From: Rhodoplanes tepidamans
GTDB lineage: Bacteria > Pseudomonadota > Alphaproteobacteria > Rhizobiales > Xanthobacteraceae
Direction of reading: 5' to 3'
Length of the DNA stretch: 64,000 nt
Assembly: GCF_030813915.1 (NCBI RefSeq)
Contig: NZ_JAUSUJ010000030.1
Location: 1 to 64,000, forward strand
The notes under the pieces are model-generated. The model ran no database searches. It had not been told where the DNA came from and saw only the letters and a list, made by a program, of their open reading frames with translations. Position numbers and translations under genes: made by a program. Below are positions 9,988-19,287 of the stretch, one piece after another (within the stretch, counting starts at the first letter, position 1; each line of letters begins with the position of its first letter).

Positions 9988-12597
9988 TCAGCTGCGCACC
10001 TTCACGTAGCTGCCGGGCGCCTCCTCGATCGCCGGGAACTCGGCCGTGCCGGGCACGCGGGCCGGCACCTCGGTCGGGTCGAACCGGCGGATCCAGTCGA
10101 GCCAGTGCGGCCACCACGAGCCCGGATGCTCGGCCGAGCGCTTGATCCACGCCTCGACGCTGTCGCCGGCCTCGCCGGACGGCCGTGCGCCGGTCCAGTA
10201 CTGGTACTTCTTTCCGGCCGGCGGGTTGATGATGCCGGCGATGTGGCCGGAGCCGGCGCAGACGAACTCGACGTCGCCGCCGAACATCGCCGCGCCGATG
10301 TAGACGGACTCGGCCGGCGCGATGTGGTCCTCGCGGGTCGCCACCGTGTAGATCGGCACCAGGATCTTCCTCAGGTCGAGGGTGACGCCGTCGATCTCCA
10401 TCCGGCCCTGGCTGAGATTGTTCTCCAGATAGCAGTTGCGCAGGTAGTAGGAGTGGTTGGCGGCCGGCATCCGGGTCGAGTCCGAGTTCCAGTACAGGAG
10501 GTCGAACGGGAACGGCTGCTCGCCCTTGAGATAGTTCGAGATGATGTAGGGCCAGACCAGGTCGTTGGAGCGCATGAAGTTGAAGATCATGGCCATCTTG
10601 CCGCCCTCGAGATAGCCGATCTCGGCCATCCGCCGCTCGATCGCCTCGATCTGGCTCTCGTCCGAGGTGAACAGCTTGAGGTCGCCGCCCTTCTCGAAGT
10701 CGACCTGGGCCGTGAACATGGTGGCCGAGCGGATCCGCTCCGCCGTGCTGGTCGCCGACAGATACGCCATCGCCACCGACAGCATGGTGCCGCCGACGCA
10801 GTAGCCGAGCGTGTGGGCCGACGGCGCGCCGGTGATCTTCAGCACCACGTCGAGCGCCTCCAGCGGGCCCTGGCGCATGTAGTCCGCGAAGGTCTTCCGG
10901 GCGAGGTGCTCGTCCGGATTCACCCAGGAGATGGTGAACACCGTGAGGCCGTTGTCGACCGCGTACTTGATGAACGACTTCTCGGGATTGAGGTCGAGGA
11001 TGTAGTACTTGTTGATCCACGGCGGGACGATCAGCAGCGGCGTCTTCAGCACCGTCCCGGTGGTCGGGGTGTACTGGATGAGCTGCATCAGCTCGTTCTG
11101 GTACACCACCTTGCCGGGCGTGATCGCGAGGTTGCGGCCGACCTCGAACTGCGAGTTGTCGGACTGGCGGATCTTCAGCTCGCCGTGGCCGGCCTCGATG
11201 TCCTCGGCCAGCATCTTCATGCCGCGCACGAGGTTGTCGGCGTTGGAGCGCAGCGTCAGGCGCAGCAGCTCCGGATTGGTCAGCACGAAGTTCGACGGGG
11301 CGAGGGCGTTGACCACCTGCTTCATGTAGAAGTCGGCCTTGCGCCGGGTCAGCGGGTCGAGCCCCTCGGCGTCCTCGACCAGATGGGTCGCCACCCGGCT
11401 GGTGAGCAGATAGGCCTGCTTGAGGAAGTCGAAATAGGTGTTGGTCGACCACTCCGGATCGGAGAAGCGGCGGTCGCGCGGATCGGGCGTCGCGATCGGC
11501 GGCGAGGTCTCGCCGGCCAGCCGCCGCATGGTCGTCGCCCACAGATCCAGATAGGCGTGGCCGATCGAGGTCTGCAGCTCGATGGCGCGCGTCGCGTCGC
11601 GCATCCAGTATTCCATCACCCGGCCGAAGGTGGTGACGATGTCGACCACCTGCTGGGGCGGCTCGTCGTGGATCTTGCCTTCCTCGCGCGGCTTCATGAA
11701 CGCGGCGAGCGCCCGGCCGCCCTGTTCCATCATGCGGGCGACGTTGGTGGCGAACTTCTCGATGTCGACATGCGGCGGGCTGGTGTCGGGCGGCGGCTTC
11801 GGCCCCTTGGCGGCCTTCGGCTTCTCCGGCTTCGGCTCGGGCTTGGTTTCGGTCTTGGTTTCGGTCTTGGTTTCGGTCTTGGGCTCCGGCCCGGGCTCCG
11901 GCTTCGCGTCGAGCGCGGGCGCGGCGGCCGCAGGCTCGGACTCCGCAGGCTGGAACTCCGCCGGCCTGGACTCGGCGGCCGCGGGCGCCGGTGCGGCCTC
12001 GGGCAGGGGCGGGGGCACGGCGACGGCCTCGGCGGCCGCGGCGATCGCGTCCGGCGTGGTGCCCGGGCCGGGCTGCGGCGCCTCGGCCTTCTCGAAGCCC
12101 TCCGGCGGGGTGGCCGGGGCGGTCGGCGCCGGCTCGACCGGGGGCAGGGCGAGCGCCGCCGGGTCGGGCGTCGCCAGGTCGGGCGTCCCCAGGCCGGGCG
12201 CTCCCAGGTCCGGCGTCCCCAGGTCGGGCGGAAGGCCGGCGGCGTCGTAGCCGTTGCCGTCCAGATGCGGGGCCGGCTTGGGGCCGGATCCGGCCTCCGG
12301 CAGCGGCGGCGTCTCGTAGCTGAGCGGCGGCAGGCCGTCGTCCTCGGCGGTCAGGCCGGCGGCCTCGGCGACGCGGGTGGCGTCCTGCGACACCTCCGTC
12401 TCCCCCGTCGTCTCCGTCGCCCCGGTCGTCTCCCCGGTCGTCTCGGTGGTGGCGGGCGCCGCTGCGGCCCCGTTCCCCGCCAGCGGGTCGGCGGCCGGCG
12501 GGCCGGCCTCGTGGGCGGTCGCGGGCTCCGGCGTCACGGGTGCCGTCGGCCTCTCCTGGGCGGTGTCCATCGGGTTGGCGCTCCTTGGTTTGGACAT
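9988..12597 (-). CDS. phaC: Class I polyhydroxyalkanoate synthase with long N-terminal extension
   Basis: Polymerises 3-hydroxyacyl-CoA into PHA granules. The lipase-like box GYCVGGT places the nucleophile at Cys600, with Asp757 (REDHIAP) and His785 (GSGHIAG) completing the triad. The Cys-Asp-His spacing (157 and 28) is close to that known for Cupriavidus PhaC. The synthase proper begins near residue 280 ([17 protein letters not shown]). Everything before it is Pro/Ala/Glu/Thr-rich low complexity, including repeats of KTET and PEP, making the protein 869 residues instead of about 590. Start is ATG 12597, although ATG 12570 is also possible. The extension may tune granule binding or solubility. 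Confidence 0.92.
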   Translation of the reverse strand: MSKPRSANPMDTAQERPTAPVTPEPATAHEAGPPAADPLAGNGAAAAPATTETTGETTGATETTGETEVSQDATRVAEAAGLTAEDDGLPPLSYETPPLPEAGSGPKPAPHLDGNGYDAAGLPPDLGTPDLGAPGLGTPDLATPDPAALALPPVEPAPTAPATPPEGFEKAEAPQPGPGTTPDAIAAAAEAVAVPPPLPEAAPAPAAAESRPAEFQPAESEPAAAAPALDAKPEPGPEPKTETKTETKTETKPEPKPEKPKAAKGPKPPPDTSPPHVDIEKFATNVARMMEQGGRALAAFMKPREEGKIHDEPPQQVVDIVTTFGRVMEYWMRDATRAIELQTSIGHAYLDLWATTMRRLAGETSPPIATPDPRDRRFSDPEWSTNTYFDFLKQAYLLTSRVATHLVEDAEGLDPLTRRKADFYMKQVVNALAPSNFVLTNPELLRLTLRSNADNLVRGMKMLAEDIEAGHGELKIRQSDNSQFEVGRNLAITPGKVVYQNELMQLIQYTPTTGTVLKTPLLIVPPWINKYYILDLNPEKSFIKYAVDNGLTVFTISWVNPDEHLARKTFADYMRQGPLEALDVVLKITGAPSAHTLGYCVGGTMLSVAMAYLSATSTAERIRSATMFTAQVDFEKGGDLKLFTSDESQIEAIERRMAEIGYLEGGKMAMIFNFMRSNDLVWPYIISNYLKGEQPFPFDLLYWNSDSTRMPAANHSYYLRNCYLENNLSQGRMEIDGVTLDLRKILVPIYTVATREDHIAPAESVYIGAAMFGGDVEFVCAGSGHIAGIINPPAGKKYQYWTGARPSGEAGDSVEAWIKRSAEHPGSWWPHWLDWIRRFDPTEVPARVPGTAEFPAIEEAPGSYVKVRS

Positions 12598-12666
12598 ATT
12601 ATGCCGGTACCGCAACCGTCAGCCCAGCTTTTCAATCCATCCGTTAGATGTTGGTCGCCTCGCGCC

Positions 12667-13005
12667 ATGTCCAGAAGCGTAACCCGGCGCCCGTGTGACC
12701 GATCGGCGGACCGTCGGTCCGGCCGCTGGCTCACCGTCGCGGCCCTGGTGGTCGCCGCCGGCACGGTCGCGGGCTGCTCGTCCATCCTGTCGGAAATGCC
12801 GCAGCAGGTCGGCGGCCTGCCGGCCGACGCGCCGCGGCGTCCGGCCACGCCGCCCAGCTACCCGGCCGTGAACGACGTGCCGCAGGCCCGCGCCGACCGC
12901 CCGATGACGGACGCCGAGCGCAGGAAGGTCCAGGCCGATCTCGACGCCGCCCGCGCCGCCGCGGCTAGACGGGCCGCCGCCGGGCCTCCCCTCCAGGCCC
13001 AGTGA
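12667..13005 (+). CDS. Small lipoprotein
   Basis: A 112-residue predicted lipoprotein with a basic N-region, a hydrophobic segment WLTVAALVVAAGTVAGC ending in a lipobox (VAGC, Cys near residue 36) and a Pro-rich mature part with a predicted helix at the C-terminus (MTDAERRKVQADLDAARAAAA). It diverges from phaC across 69 bp. The family is unknown; such small Pro-rich lipoproteins are common in Hyphomicrobiales. Confidence 0.75.
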   Translation: MSRSVTRRPCDRSADRRSGRWLTVAALVVAAGTVAGCSSILSEMPQQVGGLPADAPRRPATPPSYPAVNDVPQARADRPMTDAERRKVQADLDAARAAAARRAAAGPPLQAQ

Positions 13006-13134
13006 GCCGGCCCGACCTCCCCTCTGGAAATGCAGCCCGATAGGGTTCCGACGCTTTACTGATCCGGCGATCGTCGTGCTAAAAGCCGCGCACGAGCCGG
13101 TCAGGCACCGACCTCGCAGCGGAGCTTTCGCATC

Positions 13135-14352
13135 ATGGAAGAATTTCACCGGATTCGCCGTCTCCCGCCCTATGTTTTCGAGCAGGTGAACCGCGCCAAG
13201 GCCGCCGCCCGCAACGCCGGTGCCGACATCATCGACCTCGGCATGGGCAATCCCGACCTGCCGGCGCCCGCCCACGTGGTGGAGAAGCTCAAGGAGACAG
13301 TCGGCAAGACCCGCACCGACCGCTACTCCGCCTCCAAGGGAATTGCCGGCCTGCGGCGCGCCCAGGCCAACTATTACGGCCGCCGCTTCTCGGTGAAGCT
13401 CAATCCCGACACCCAGGTGGTGGCGACGCTCGGCTCCAAGGAGGGCTTCGCCAACATGGCGCAGGCCATCACGGCGCCGGGCGACGTCGTGCTGGTGCCC
13501 AATCCGAGCTACCCGATCCACGCCTTCGGCTTCCTGATGGCGGGCGGCGTCATCCGCTCGGTGCCGTGCGCGCCGGGGCCGGAACTGTTCCACGCGCTCG
13601 AGCGCGCCTGCATGCACTCGATCCCGAAGCCGACCGCGCTGGTGGTCTGCTATCCGTCCAACCCGACGGCCGAGGTCGCCGATCTCGACTTCTACAAGGA
13701 CGTCGTCGCCTTCGCGAAGAAGCACGACCTGATCGTGCTGTCCGACCTCGCCTACGCCGAGGTCTATTTCGACGACAACCCGCCGCCCTCGATCCTGCAG
13801 GTGCCGGGCGCCTTCGACGTCGCGGTCGAGTTCACCTCGATGTCCAAGACCTTCTCGATGCCGGGATGGCGCATGGGCTTCGCGGTCGGCAACGAGCGGC
13901 TGATCGCGGCGCTGGCGCGGGTGAAGTCCTATCTCGACTACGGCGCTTTCACGCCCGTGCAGGTCGCCGCCACGGCCGCCCTGAACGGTCCGGAGGACTG
14001 CATCCGCGAGATGCGCGAGACCTACAAGCGCCGCCGCGACGTGCTGGTGGAGAGCTTCGGCCGCGCCGGCTGGGAGATCCCGCCGCCGCGCGCCTCGATG
14101 TTCGCCTGGTGCCCGATTCCGAAGCCGTTCGACACGCTGGGCTCGATCGAGTTCGCCACCATGCTGGTCGAGAAGGCCGAGGTGGCGGTCGCGCCGGGCG
14201 TCGGCTTCGGCGAGCACGGCGACGGCTTCGTTCGCATCGCACTGGTGGAGAACGAACAGCGGATCCGTCAGGCGGCCCGCAACTTGCGGCGGTTTCTTGA
14301 AACCGGCCCTGAAAAGTTGCACAACGTCGTACCCCTCGCACAGTCGCGCTGA
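13135..14352 (+). CDS. PLP-dependent aminotransferase, class I/II (AlaC/LL-diaminopimelate type)
   Basis: Fold-type I aminotransferase of 405 residues. GMGNPDLPAP, SKGIAGLRRAQANYYGRRF, NPSYPIHAFG and CYPSNPTAEVA are the usual substrate and cofactor motifs, and SMSKTFSMPGWRMGFAVGN supplies the PLP-binding Lys. Database annotations for this family vary between alanine transaminase (AlaC) and LL-diaminopimelate aminotransferase, and the sequence alone does not decide. It is followed by hom after 48 bp and glpX further on, all on the same strand, which suggests amino-acid metabolism (aspartate family). Start: ATG with GGAGCTTT upstream. Confidence 0.88.
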   Translation: MEEFHRIRRLPPYVFEQVNRAKAAARNAGADIIDLGMGNPDLPAPAHVVEKLKETVGKTRTDRYSASKGIAGLRRAQANYYGRRFSVKLNPDTQVVATLGSKEGFANMAQAITAPGDVVLVPNPSYPIHAFGFLMAGGVIRSVPCAPGPELFHALERACMHSIPKPTALVVCYPSNPTAEVADLDFYKDVVAFAKKHDLIVLSDLAYAEVYFDDNPPPSILQVPGAFDVAVEFTSMSKTFSMPGWRMGFAVGNERLIAALARVKSYLDYGAFTPVQVAATAALNGPEDCIREMRETYKRRRDVLVESFGRAGWEIPPPRASMFAWCPIPKPFDTLGSIEFATMLVEKAEVAVAPGVGFGEHGDGFVRIALVENEQRIRQAARNLRRFLETGPEKLHNVVPLAQSR

Positions 14353-14400
14353 GGCGCGGCTCCCTCCCGTCTCCACCCCCGTGGTCAGGTCGTTCTCGAA

Positions 14401-15744
14401 ATGGTTGCGCCGCTGAAAGTCGGTCTCGCGGGCCTCGGCACCGTCGGAGGCTCGGTCGCCCGCCTGCTGCAGAAGCAGGAGTCGAACGCGCCGGAGTCGA
14501 ACGTGCTGGCGACGCGCTGCGGCCGACCGGTCCAGCTGGTCGCGGTGTCGGCCAAGGCCGAATCCGAGATGCACGCGCTCGGCATCCCGGGGCTGCGCTT
14601 CGTGCCGAGCCCGACCGCGCTCGCGGCCGACCCGGAGATCGACGCCTTCGTCGAGCTGATGGGCGGCGAGGGCGACCCGGCCAAGGCGGCCATCACGGCG
14701 GCGCTGTCGGCCGGCAAGCCGGTGGTGACGGCCAACAAGGCGCTGATCGCCCGCCACGGCGTGGCGCTCGCCCGGCTCGCCGAGACGAGCGGGGTGGCGC
14801 TCAACTTCGAGGCGGCGGTCGGCGGCGCGATTCCGGTGGTGAAGACGCTGCGCGAGGGCTTCGCCGGCAACTCCTTCGACCGCGTCTACGGCATCCTCAA
14901 CGGCACCTGCAACTACATCCTGTCGCGCATGGAGAGCGAGAAGCTCTCCTTCGCCGACTGCCTGCGGGAGGCGCAGAAGCTGGGCTACGCCGAGGCCGAC
15001 CCGACCTTCGACGTCGAGGGCTTCGACACCGCCCAGAAGATCGCCATCCTGGCGAGCCTCGCCTTCGGCGTGCAGGTCGACCCCGACGCCGTCTATGTCG
15101 AGGGCATCTCGTCGATCACCCCGGAGGATCTCGAGGCGGCGGCCGAGCTCGGCTACCGCATCAAGCTGCTCGGCGTCGCGGTGCGCACCGAGCAGGGCAT
15201 CGAGCAGCGCGTCCATCCGACCATGGTGCGGCTCGATTCGCCGCTCGCCCAGGTGATGGGCGTCACCAATGCCGTGACGGTCGATCCGGCCGGCTTCTCG
15301 CCCATCACCCTGGTGGGACCGGGCGCCGGTGGCGCGGCGACCGCCTCGGCCGTGGTGGCCGATCTCGCCGACATCGCCCGCGGCCTCAAGGCCAAGCCGT
15401 TCGGCCGGCCGACCGAGGCGCTGATCGGCAGCCGCCGGGCTCCCATGCAGCGGCACGAGGGCGGCTACTACATCCGGCTCGCCGCCGTCGACCGGCCCGG
15501 CACCTTCGCCACCATCGCCAAGCATCTCGCCGACGAGCACATCTCGCTCGAATCGATCGTCCAGCGCCGGCGCAACGGCGAGCCGCACGGCGGCTCCAGC
15601 CCGGACAGCGCGCAGACCCCCGCCCCGGTCATCCTGGTGACCTACGCCACGACCGAGGACGCCGTGCGCAAAGCCTTGAGCGAGATCAAAAACAGGGGTG
15701 TGATCGCGGGTAACCCTCAGGTCATCCGGATCGAAAAGAACTGA
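14401..15744 (+). CDS. hom: Homoserine dehydrogenase
   Basis: NAD(P)H-dependent reduction of aspartate semialdehyde to homoserine, on the way to threonine and methionine. The 447-residue product has the Rossmann motif GLAGLGTVGGSVARLL, the catalytic-domain block NFEAAVGGAIPVVKTL, GILNGTCNYILSRM and YAEADPTFDVEGFDTAQK, and a C-terminal ACT domain (RLAAVDRPGTFATIAKHL) for feedback regulation. Length and domain order are typical of the alphaproteobacterial enzyme. Confidence 0.95.
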   Translation: MVAPLKVGLAGLGTVGGSVARLLQKQESNAPESNVLATRCGRPVQLVAVSAKAESEMHALGIPGLRFVPSPTALAADPEIDAFVELMGGEGDPAKAAITAALSAGKPVVTANKALIARHGVALARLAETSGVALNFEAAVGGAIPVVKTLREGFAGNSFDRVYGILNGTCNYILSRMESEKLSFADCLREAQKLGYAEADPTFDVEGFDTAQKIAILASLAFGVQVDPDAVYVEGISSITPEDLEAAAELGYRIKLLGVAVRTEQGIEQRVHPTMVRLDSPLAQVMGVTNAVTVDPAGFSPITLVGPGAGGAATASAVVADLADIARGLKAKPFGRPTEALIGSRRAPMQRHEGGYYIRLAAVDRPGTFATIAKHLADEHISLESIVQRRRNGEPHGGSSPDSAQTPAPVILVTYATTEDAVRKALSEIKNRGVIAGNPQVIRIEKN

Positions 15745-15786
15745 CCGGAGGGCCCCTGCGTTCCGGTCGCAGTGAAAGGATTCCTC

Positions 15787-16815
15787 GTGAGCATGAGCGA
15801 GGTCGTCAAAGGTGATCGCAACTTGATCGCCGCCACCCGCCAGCGCGAAACTCTCGACCGCGTGCTCTCGATCGAGATCGTGCGCGTGACCGAACGCGCC
15901 GCCGTCGCCGCCGCCCAGTGGCGCGGCCGCGGCAACGAGAAGGCCGCCGACCAGGCCGCCGTCGACGCCATGCGGCGCGAGCTCAACCGCCTGCCGATCT
16001 CCGGCACCGTGGTGATCGGCGAGGGCGAGCGCGACGAGGCGCCGATGCTGTTCATCGGCGAGCATGTCGGCAACGGCAAGGGGCCGAAGGTCGACATCGC
16101 GGTCGATCCCCTGGAAGGCACCACGTTGTGCGCCAAGGCGATGCCGGGCGCGATCGCCACCATGGCGATGGCCGAGGGCGGCTCGCTGCTCAACGCCCCC
16201 GACGTCTACATGGACAAGATCGCGATCGGCCCCGGCTACTCCAAGGGCGTGGTCGATCTCGACGCGCCGCCCGAGCTGAACATCCGGGCGCTCGCCATGG
16301 CCAAGGGCGTCAAGCCGGAGGAGATCACGGCGCTGATCCTCGACCGGCCGCGCCACGCCGACCTGATCGCCGCGGTGCGCCGCACCGGCGCCTCGGTGCA
16401 GCTGATCACCGACGGCGACGTCGCCGGCGTCATCCACACGGCCGACCCGGAGACGACCGGCGTCGACATCTACATGGGCATCGGCGGCGCCCCCGAGGGC
16501 GTGCTGGCGGCCGCCGCCCTGTCGTGCATCGGCGGCCAGTTCCAGGGCCGGCTGATCCTCGACAACGAGGAGAAGCGCGAGCGCTCGCGCCGCATGGGCA
16601 TCAAGGACCCGAAGAAGAAGTATCAGCTCGAGGATCTGGTCACCGGCGACTGCGTGTTCGCCGCCACCGGCATCGTCTCCGGCTCGCTGCTGCGCGGCGT
16701 CCGCTTCCGCCCCGGCATCATCGAGACCGAGACCGTGGTGATGCGCTCCACCACCGGCACGGTGCGCTGGATCCGCGCCGAGCACCGCCACTTCCAGAAG
16801 TTCCAGATGGGGTGA
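15787..16815 (+). CDS. glpX: Class II fructose-1,6-bisphosphatase
   Basis: Gluconeogenic phosphatase of the GlpX type, 342 residues. Metal-binding and active-site motifs are visible: VIGEGERDEAPML, VDIAVDPLEGTTLCAK, GDVAGVI, GIGGAPEGVLAAAAL. Start is uncertain among GTG 15772, GTG 15787 (AAAGGA six bases upstream, preferred) and ATG 15793. It follows hom closely. The prophage begins 82 bp after its stop, and recJ, the expected next gene, is found on the other side. Confidence 0.93.
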   Translation: MSMSEVVKGDRNLIAATRQRETLDRVLSIEIVRVTERAAVAAAQWRGRGNEKAADQAAVDAMRRELNRLPISGTVVIGEGERDEAPMLFIGEHVGNGKGPKVDIAVDPLEGTTLCAKAMPGAIATMAMAEGGSLLNAPDVYMDKIAIGPGYSKGVVDLDAPPELNIRALAMAKGVKPEEITALILDRPRHADLIAAVRRTGASVQLITDGDVAGVIHTADPETTGVDIYMGIGGAPEGVLAAAALSCIGGQFQGRLILDNEEKRERSRRMGIKDPKKKYQLEDLVTGDCVFAATGIVSGSLLRGVRFRPGIIETETVVMRSTTGTVRWIRAEHRHFQKFQMG

Positions 16816-16841
16816 AGCCAGCTTTCCCGAAGACGGCCTTT

Positions 16842-16892
16842 CCTGACCCTCTCCCCTCGTGGGAGAGGGTGGGTCCGCGCGTCGCGCGGAAC
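16842..16892. repeat. Intergenic palindromic repeat interrupted by the prophage
   Basis: CCCTCTCCC-CTCGT-GGGAGAGGG forms a hairpin, followed by GTCCGCGCGTCGCGCGGAACCGGG. Joined across the prophage to 61126 onward it reads as one uninterrupted intergenic repeat (…AACCGGGTGAGGGGG…), which reappears as CCCCCTCACCCGCC at 61159-61171 and CCCTCTCCC at 61198. Confidence 0.7.
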
Positions 16893-16897
16893 CGGGT
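16893..16897. repeat. Prophage target-site duplication, copy 1 (CGGGT)
   Basis: CGGGT immediately precedes the terminal TGT of the prophage at 16898, and an identical CGGGT follows the terminal ACA at 61125. A five-base duplication is the signature of Mu-type transposition. Confidence 0.93.
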
Positions 16898-16944
16898 TGT
16901 AGCCGGACACATGAAACTGGAGTCCTGGACACTTGATTTTGTAG
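16898..16944 (+). other. Right-end transposase site array (R1, R2)
   Basis: Two copies of a site with core GGACAC(A/T)TGA: GGACACATGAA at 16905-16915 and GGACACTTGAT at 16927-16937, exactly 22 bp apart in the same orientation. Mu's R1 and R2 have the same 22-bp spacing. The same core appears inverted three times at the other end. Roles as transposase sites are inferred from position. Confidence 0.8.
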
Positions 16945-17015
16945 CACTCGCTGAGGCCGCATCGCCCCCCCCTGTAGCGCGCCGGCGGGCGGGGGTGCAA
17001 GGCGGCTCGGAGGGG

Positions 17016-17032
17016 CTTCGAAGGGGCTTCGA
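17016..17032 (+). repeat. 17-bp subterminal inverted repeat, right-end copy
   Basis: CTTCGAAGGGGCTTCGA. The reverse complement of 60913-60929 is CTTCGAAGATCCTTCGA, a 14/17 match, at a similar depth inside the other prophage end. Possible extra transposase, integration host factor or other protein site. No gene lies between the end and 17134. Confidence 0.5.
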
Positions 17033-17134
17033 GGAGGTCCAGGGCCGGCCCTGGCTCCGGCTTGTGCCGCGAGACGGTTGCAGTCGGGTACCACAACCCT
17101 AAAATGTCGGGACGCGCCGCGGAGGACTGACCCC

Positions 17135-17425
17135 ATGGACGATGCCGACATCCGCATCGAGCTCGACAAGATCGCCGCCCTGGGCGGGACGGTCGAGACG
17201 CTCGAAACCCAGTATCCGATCGACCGGGACGTGGCGGCCGAGGCGGTGCGGCGGGGGTTGATCGACACCAGGCTGTCCGGGACCTTCCACGCCCTCTGGT
17301 CGTTGACCGACGCAGGGCGTGCGATGTGCGGCCTGCCGCCCCAGCCGAAGGGCTTGATCTCCCGCCTGATCAAAGCGTTTCGGGAGGAGTTCGCGTCGCC
17401 GTCAATGCCGCCAGACGCGCGCTGA
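17135..17425 (+). CDS. Hypothetical protein at the phage right end
   Basis: Ninety-six residues, ATG 17135 with GGAGGA eight bases upstream. The first ~85 residues look like a small winged-helix or similar fold (DIRIELDKIAALGGTVETLE, ALWSLTDAGRAMCGLPP). It is inside the prophage but on the strand opposite to the late genes, and its 3' end overlaps the last late gene by 56 bp tail-to-tail. It may be an accessory (lysogeny or right-end, mom-position) gene. Function unknown. Confidence 0.6.
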   Translation: MDDADIRIELDKIAALGGTVETLETQYPIDRDVAAEAVRRGLIDTRLSGTFHALWSLTDAGRAMCGLPPQPKGLISRLIKAFREEFASPSMPPDAR

Positions 17426-17720
17426 TCTCGGCGATCGCGTCGTCCCGCGCCTGAAGCTCGGCCTGCAGCGCGGCGACGACGCGCGCGTGCTCCGCCGCCG
17501 TGGCGGTGGCGGCGGCCCCCAGAAGCTCCGCGACCAAGGCCTGTGGGACGTCTGCGGGGTCGTCGGCACCGGCCCGCTCGACCCGCCCGACGATGGTGCC
17601 CCCCTCGACGAGATAGGCCCGCTGCGCGAGCGAGATGCCGCGAACCGCGCCGGCGACCTCGCCGCGCTCGCAGGTGAACCGGACCAGCACCTCGTAGGGG
17701 TGCGTCTCGATCTTCTCCAT
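17370..17720 (-). CDS. Hypothetical phage protein, possible tail-spike chaperone
   Basis: The last late gene, 116 residues, 10 bp downstream of the esterase tail spike. The N-terminal half is compact and beta-rich (HPYEVLVRFTCERGEVAGAV), the C-terminal half is an Ala/Glu-rich helix or coiled coil (VVAALQAELQARDDAIAEISARLAAL). Small proteins after a tail fibre are often fibre-assembly chaperones, and the coiled coil would fit, but no family is recognised. Confidence 0.7.
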   Translation of the reverse strand: MEKIETHPYEVLVRFTCERGEVAGAVRGISLAQRAYLVEGGTIVGRVERAGADDPADVPQALVAELLGAAATATAAEHARVVAALQAELQARDDAIAEISARLAALTATRTPPETL

Positions 17721-17730
17721 CCCCTGCTCC

Positions 17731-19287
17731 TCAGGCTGCGGCTACGACGTTGGTGCCGGAGATCACCCACGCCGACCCGTTCCAGGAGACCGCGCCGCCG
17801 GTGCCGGCACCGACGCCCTCTCGATTGCCAGCACCGTCGAACACCCGGCAGTCCGAGCACCACACTGAGGCGCCGGTGACGCCGGCCGGCAGTGTCGCCA
17901 CCGTGTAGGGGCGGTCCACGAGCAGCGAGTCCTCGGTCACGATCTCCTGTGCACCGGCGCGGTGAGCAAGGGCGCCGGTATCCTTGACGCGCAGGCGCTC
18001 GCTCAGCGTCGCGGTTCCGATCTTCGTGGTCCAGAGCCGGAACTCGCACCCTTGGGCAGAGTCGGTCCAATTCTCGGACGCCATAAACTGGATTGCAGCT
18101 CGCGGCGTCGAATAGCCGGTCGCGCCGTACCCTCTGCTATTGAGGTTGAGGATCACGGCACCGGACGTAAGCGCGCTCGGCGACGCCGCCGTGCCGTTGG
18201 CTCGGCGCCCGATCAGCCCGATGACCGACCCGAAGCTGTCGTACTCGATGTTGAGGCCCGTCGCATCGGCACCGGCCACCCGCAAGCCGGTCGACGAGTT
18301 GCTGACCGTATCCGGCAGATCGCCGGCGTTCAGGCTGATGTCGACCTTCGCCTTGGGTTTCTCCGTCCCGAACCCCCAGCGGGCAAGCTCGGGGTCGTAG
18401 ATCGGGCCAGCCCCGGTGTGCCGGCCCACGCCGGACATCACCGTGTGGGCGGCGAGGACGCCAGCGGCCCGATAGCCGGCGGCGAACATGTGGATGCCGT
18501 CCCACAGGGCAGCCGGGAGCGCCGCGGTGTAGACGAAGAGCCGCCGGTCCGGGTCCGTCGCGGCGCAGCGCGCGAGGACCTGGTTCATCGGGCCGTGGTA
18601 GGCGCTGGCCGCAACGGTGCTGTTGGCGATCCCGAAGATGACGATCGGGGTCTCGACGGGGAACCAGGACTCGGCCCGGAAGCGGGCGATGAGGGTCTCG
18701 AAATTGGCCAGATAGCTGGAGGGTGACGCGGCGTCCGACTCGCCCTGCCACCACAGCAGATAGTCGACCGTCGAGACACCGGCGGCGGCAAGTGCGGGCA
18801 CGATGTTGGCCGTGAGATTCGCCCACACGTCCGGAGCCGGCGTGCCCGGCAGCCAGTAGGAGATCGCCCGGCCGAAGGCCACGGTCACGACCAGCACCTG
18901 CCGCAGCGGGTTCGCCTTCGCAATCTCGGCGGCGAAGGCCCAGGTCGTGTTGATCCTGGTCTCGTCCGCGGCCTCGAATGCGGTTCCGACATTCCCGTCC
19001 GCACCGGACCAGTTCCACACCTGAAGGTTTGCCGGCGGAGACCAGGAATAGGTCTCCTTCCGAACGAAGTTGCTCTGGCCCGTTGCCAGAACGACGATCG
19101 GGTCGACCTCGGGCAACGTCGCGTCGGCGCCGGCCGGGCCCGTCTCCCCGGTTGCTCCCGTCGCCCCCGGCGGCCCCTGGATGCCCTGCTCGCCCTGGAT
19201 GCCCTGGGGCCCCTGTGTGCCGACGATCACGGTGCCGGGCGGGGTGGCGGCCTGGCGGGGGACCTCGGTGATCGAGATGATCCTCAC
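17731..19287 (-). CDS. Tail spike/fibre with collagen-like repeat and carbohydrate esterase (SASA/SGNH) domain
   Basis: Receptor-binding protein of 518 residues. Residues ~20-55 are collagen-like Gly-X-Y triplets (GTQGPQGIQGEQ), which usually trimerise fibres. Next comes a SASA-type SGNH esterase domain: nucleophile Ser72 in ATGQSN, block with Glu183 in WQGESD, and Asp263-x-x-His266 in DGIHMF. It should remove acetyl groups from an acylated surface glycan while the particle searches for or opens its receptor. The C-terminal ~200 residues, with beta-rich segments and no clear autocleaving chaperone motif, are probably the binding part. It overlaps the upstream gene by 4 bp. Confidence 0.85.
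   Translation of the reverse strand: MRIISITEVPRQAATPPGTVIVGTQGPQGIQGEQGIQGPPGATGATGETGPAGADATLPEVDPIVVLATGQSNFVRKETYSWSPPANLQVWNWSGADGNVGTAFEAADETRINTTWAFAAEIAKANPLRQVLVVTVAFGRAISYWLPGTPAPDVWANLTANIVPALAAAGVSTVDYLLWWQGESDAASPSSYLANFETLIARFRAESWFPVETPIVIFGIANSTVAASAYHGPMNQVLARCAATDPDRRLFVYTAALPAALWDGIHMFAAGYRAAGVLAAHTVMSGVGRHTGAGPIYDPELARWGFGTEKPKAKVDISLNAGDLPDTVSNSSTGLRVAGADATGLNIEYDSFGSVIGLIGRRANGTAASPSALTSGAVILNLNSRGYGATGYSTPRAAIQFMASENWTDSAQGCEFRLWTTKIGTATLSERLRVKDTGALAHRAGAQEIVTEDSLLVDRPYTVATLPAGVTGASVWCSDCRVFDGAGNREGVGAGTGGAVSWNGSAWVISGTNVVAAA

Noticed and set aside
11830-11880. Short tandem repeat in phaC suspected as noncoding
   Set aside because: It is in frame (KTET repeats) and belongs to the N-terminal low-complexity extension.
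17135-17425. Host gene cut by phage insertion
   Set aside because: The element's end is upstream at 16898, so the gene is inside the prophage and appears complete.
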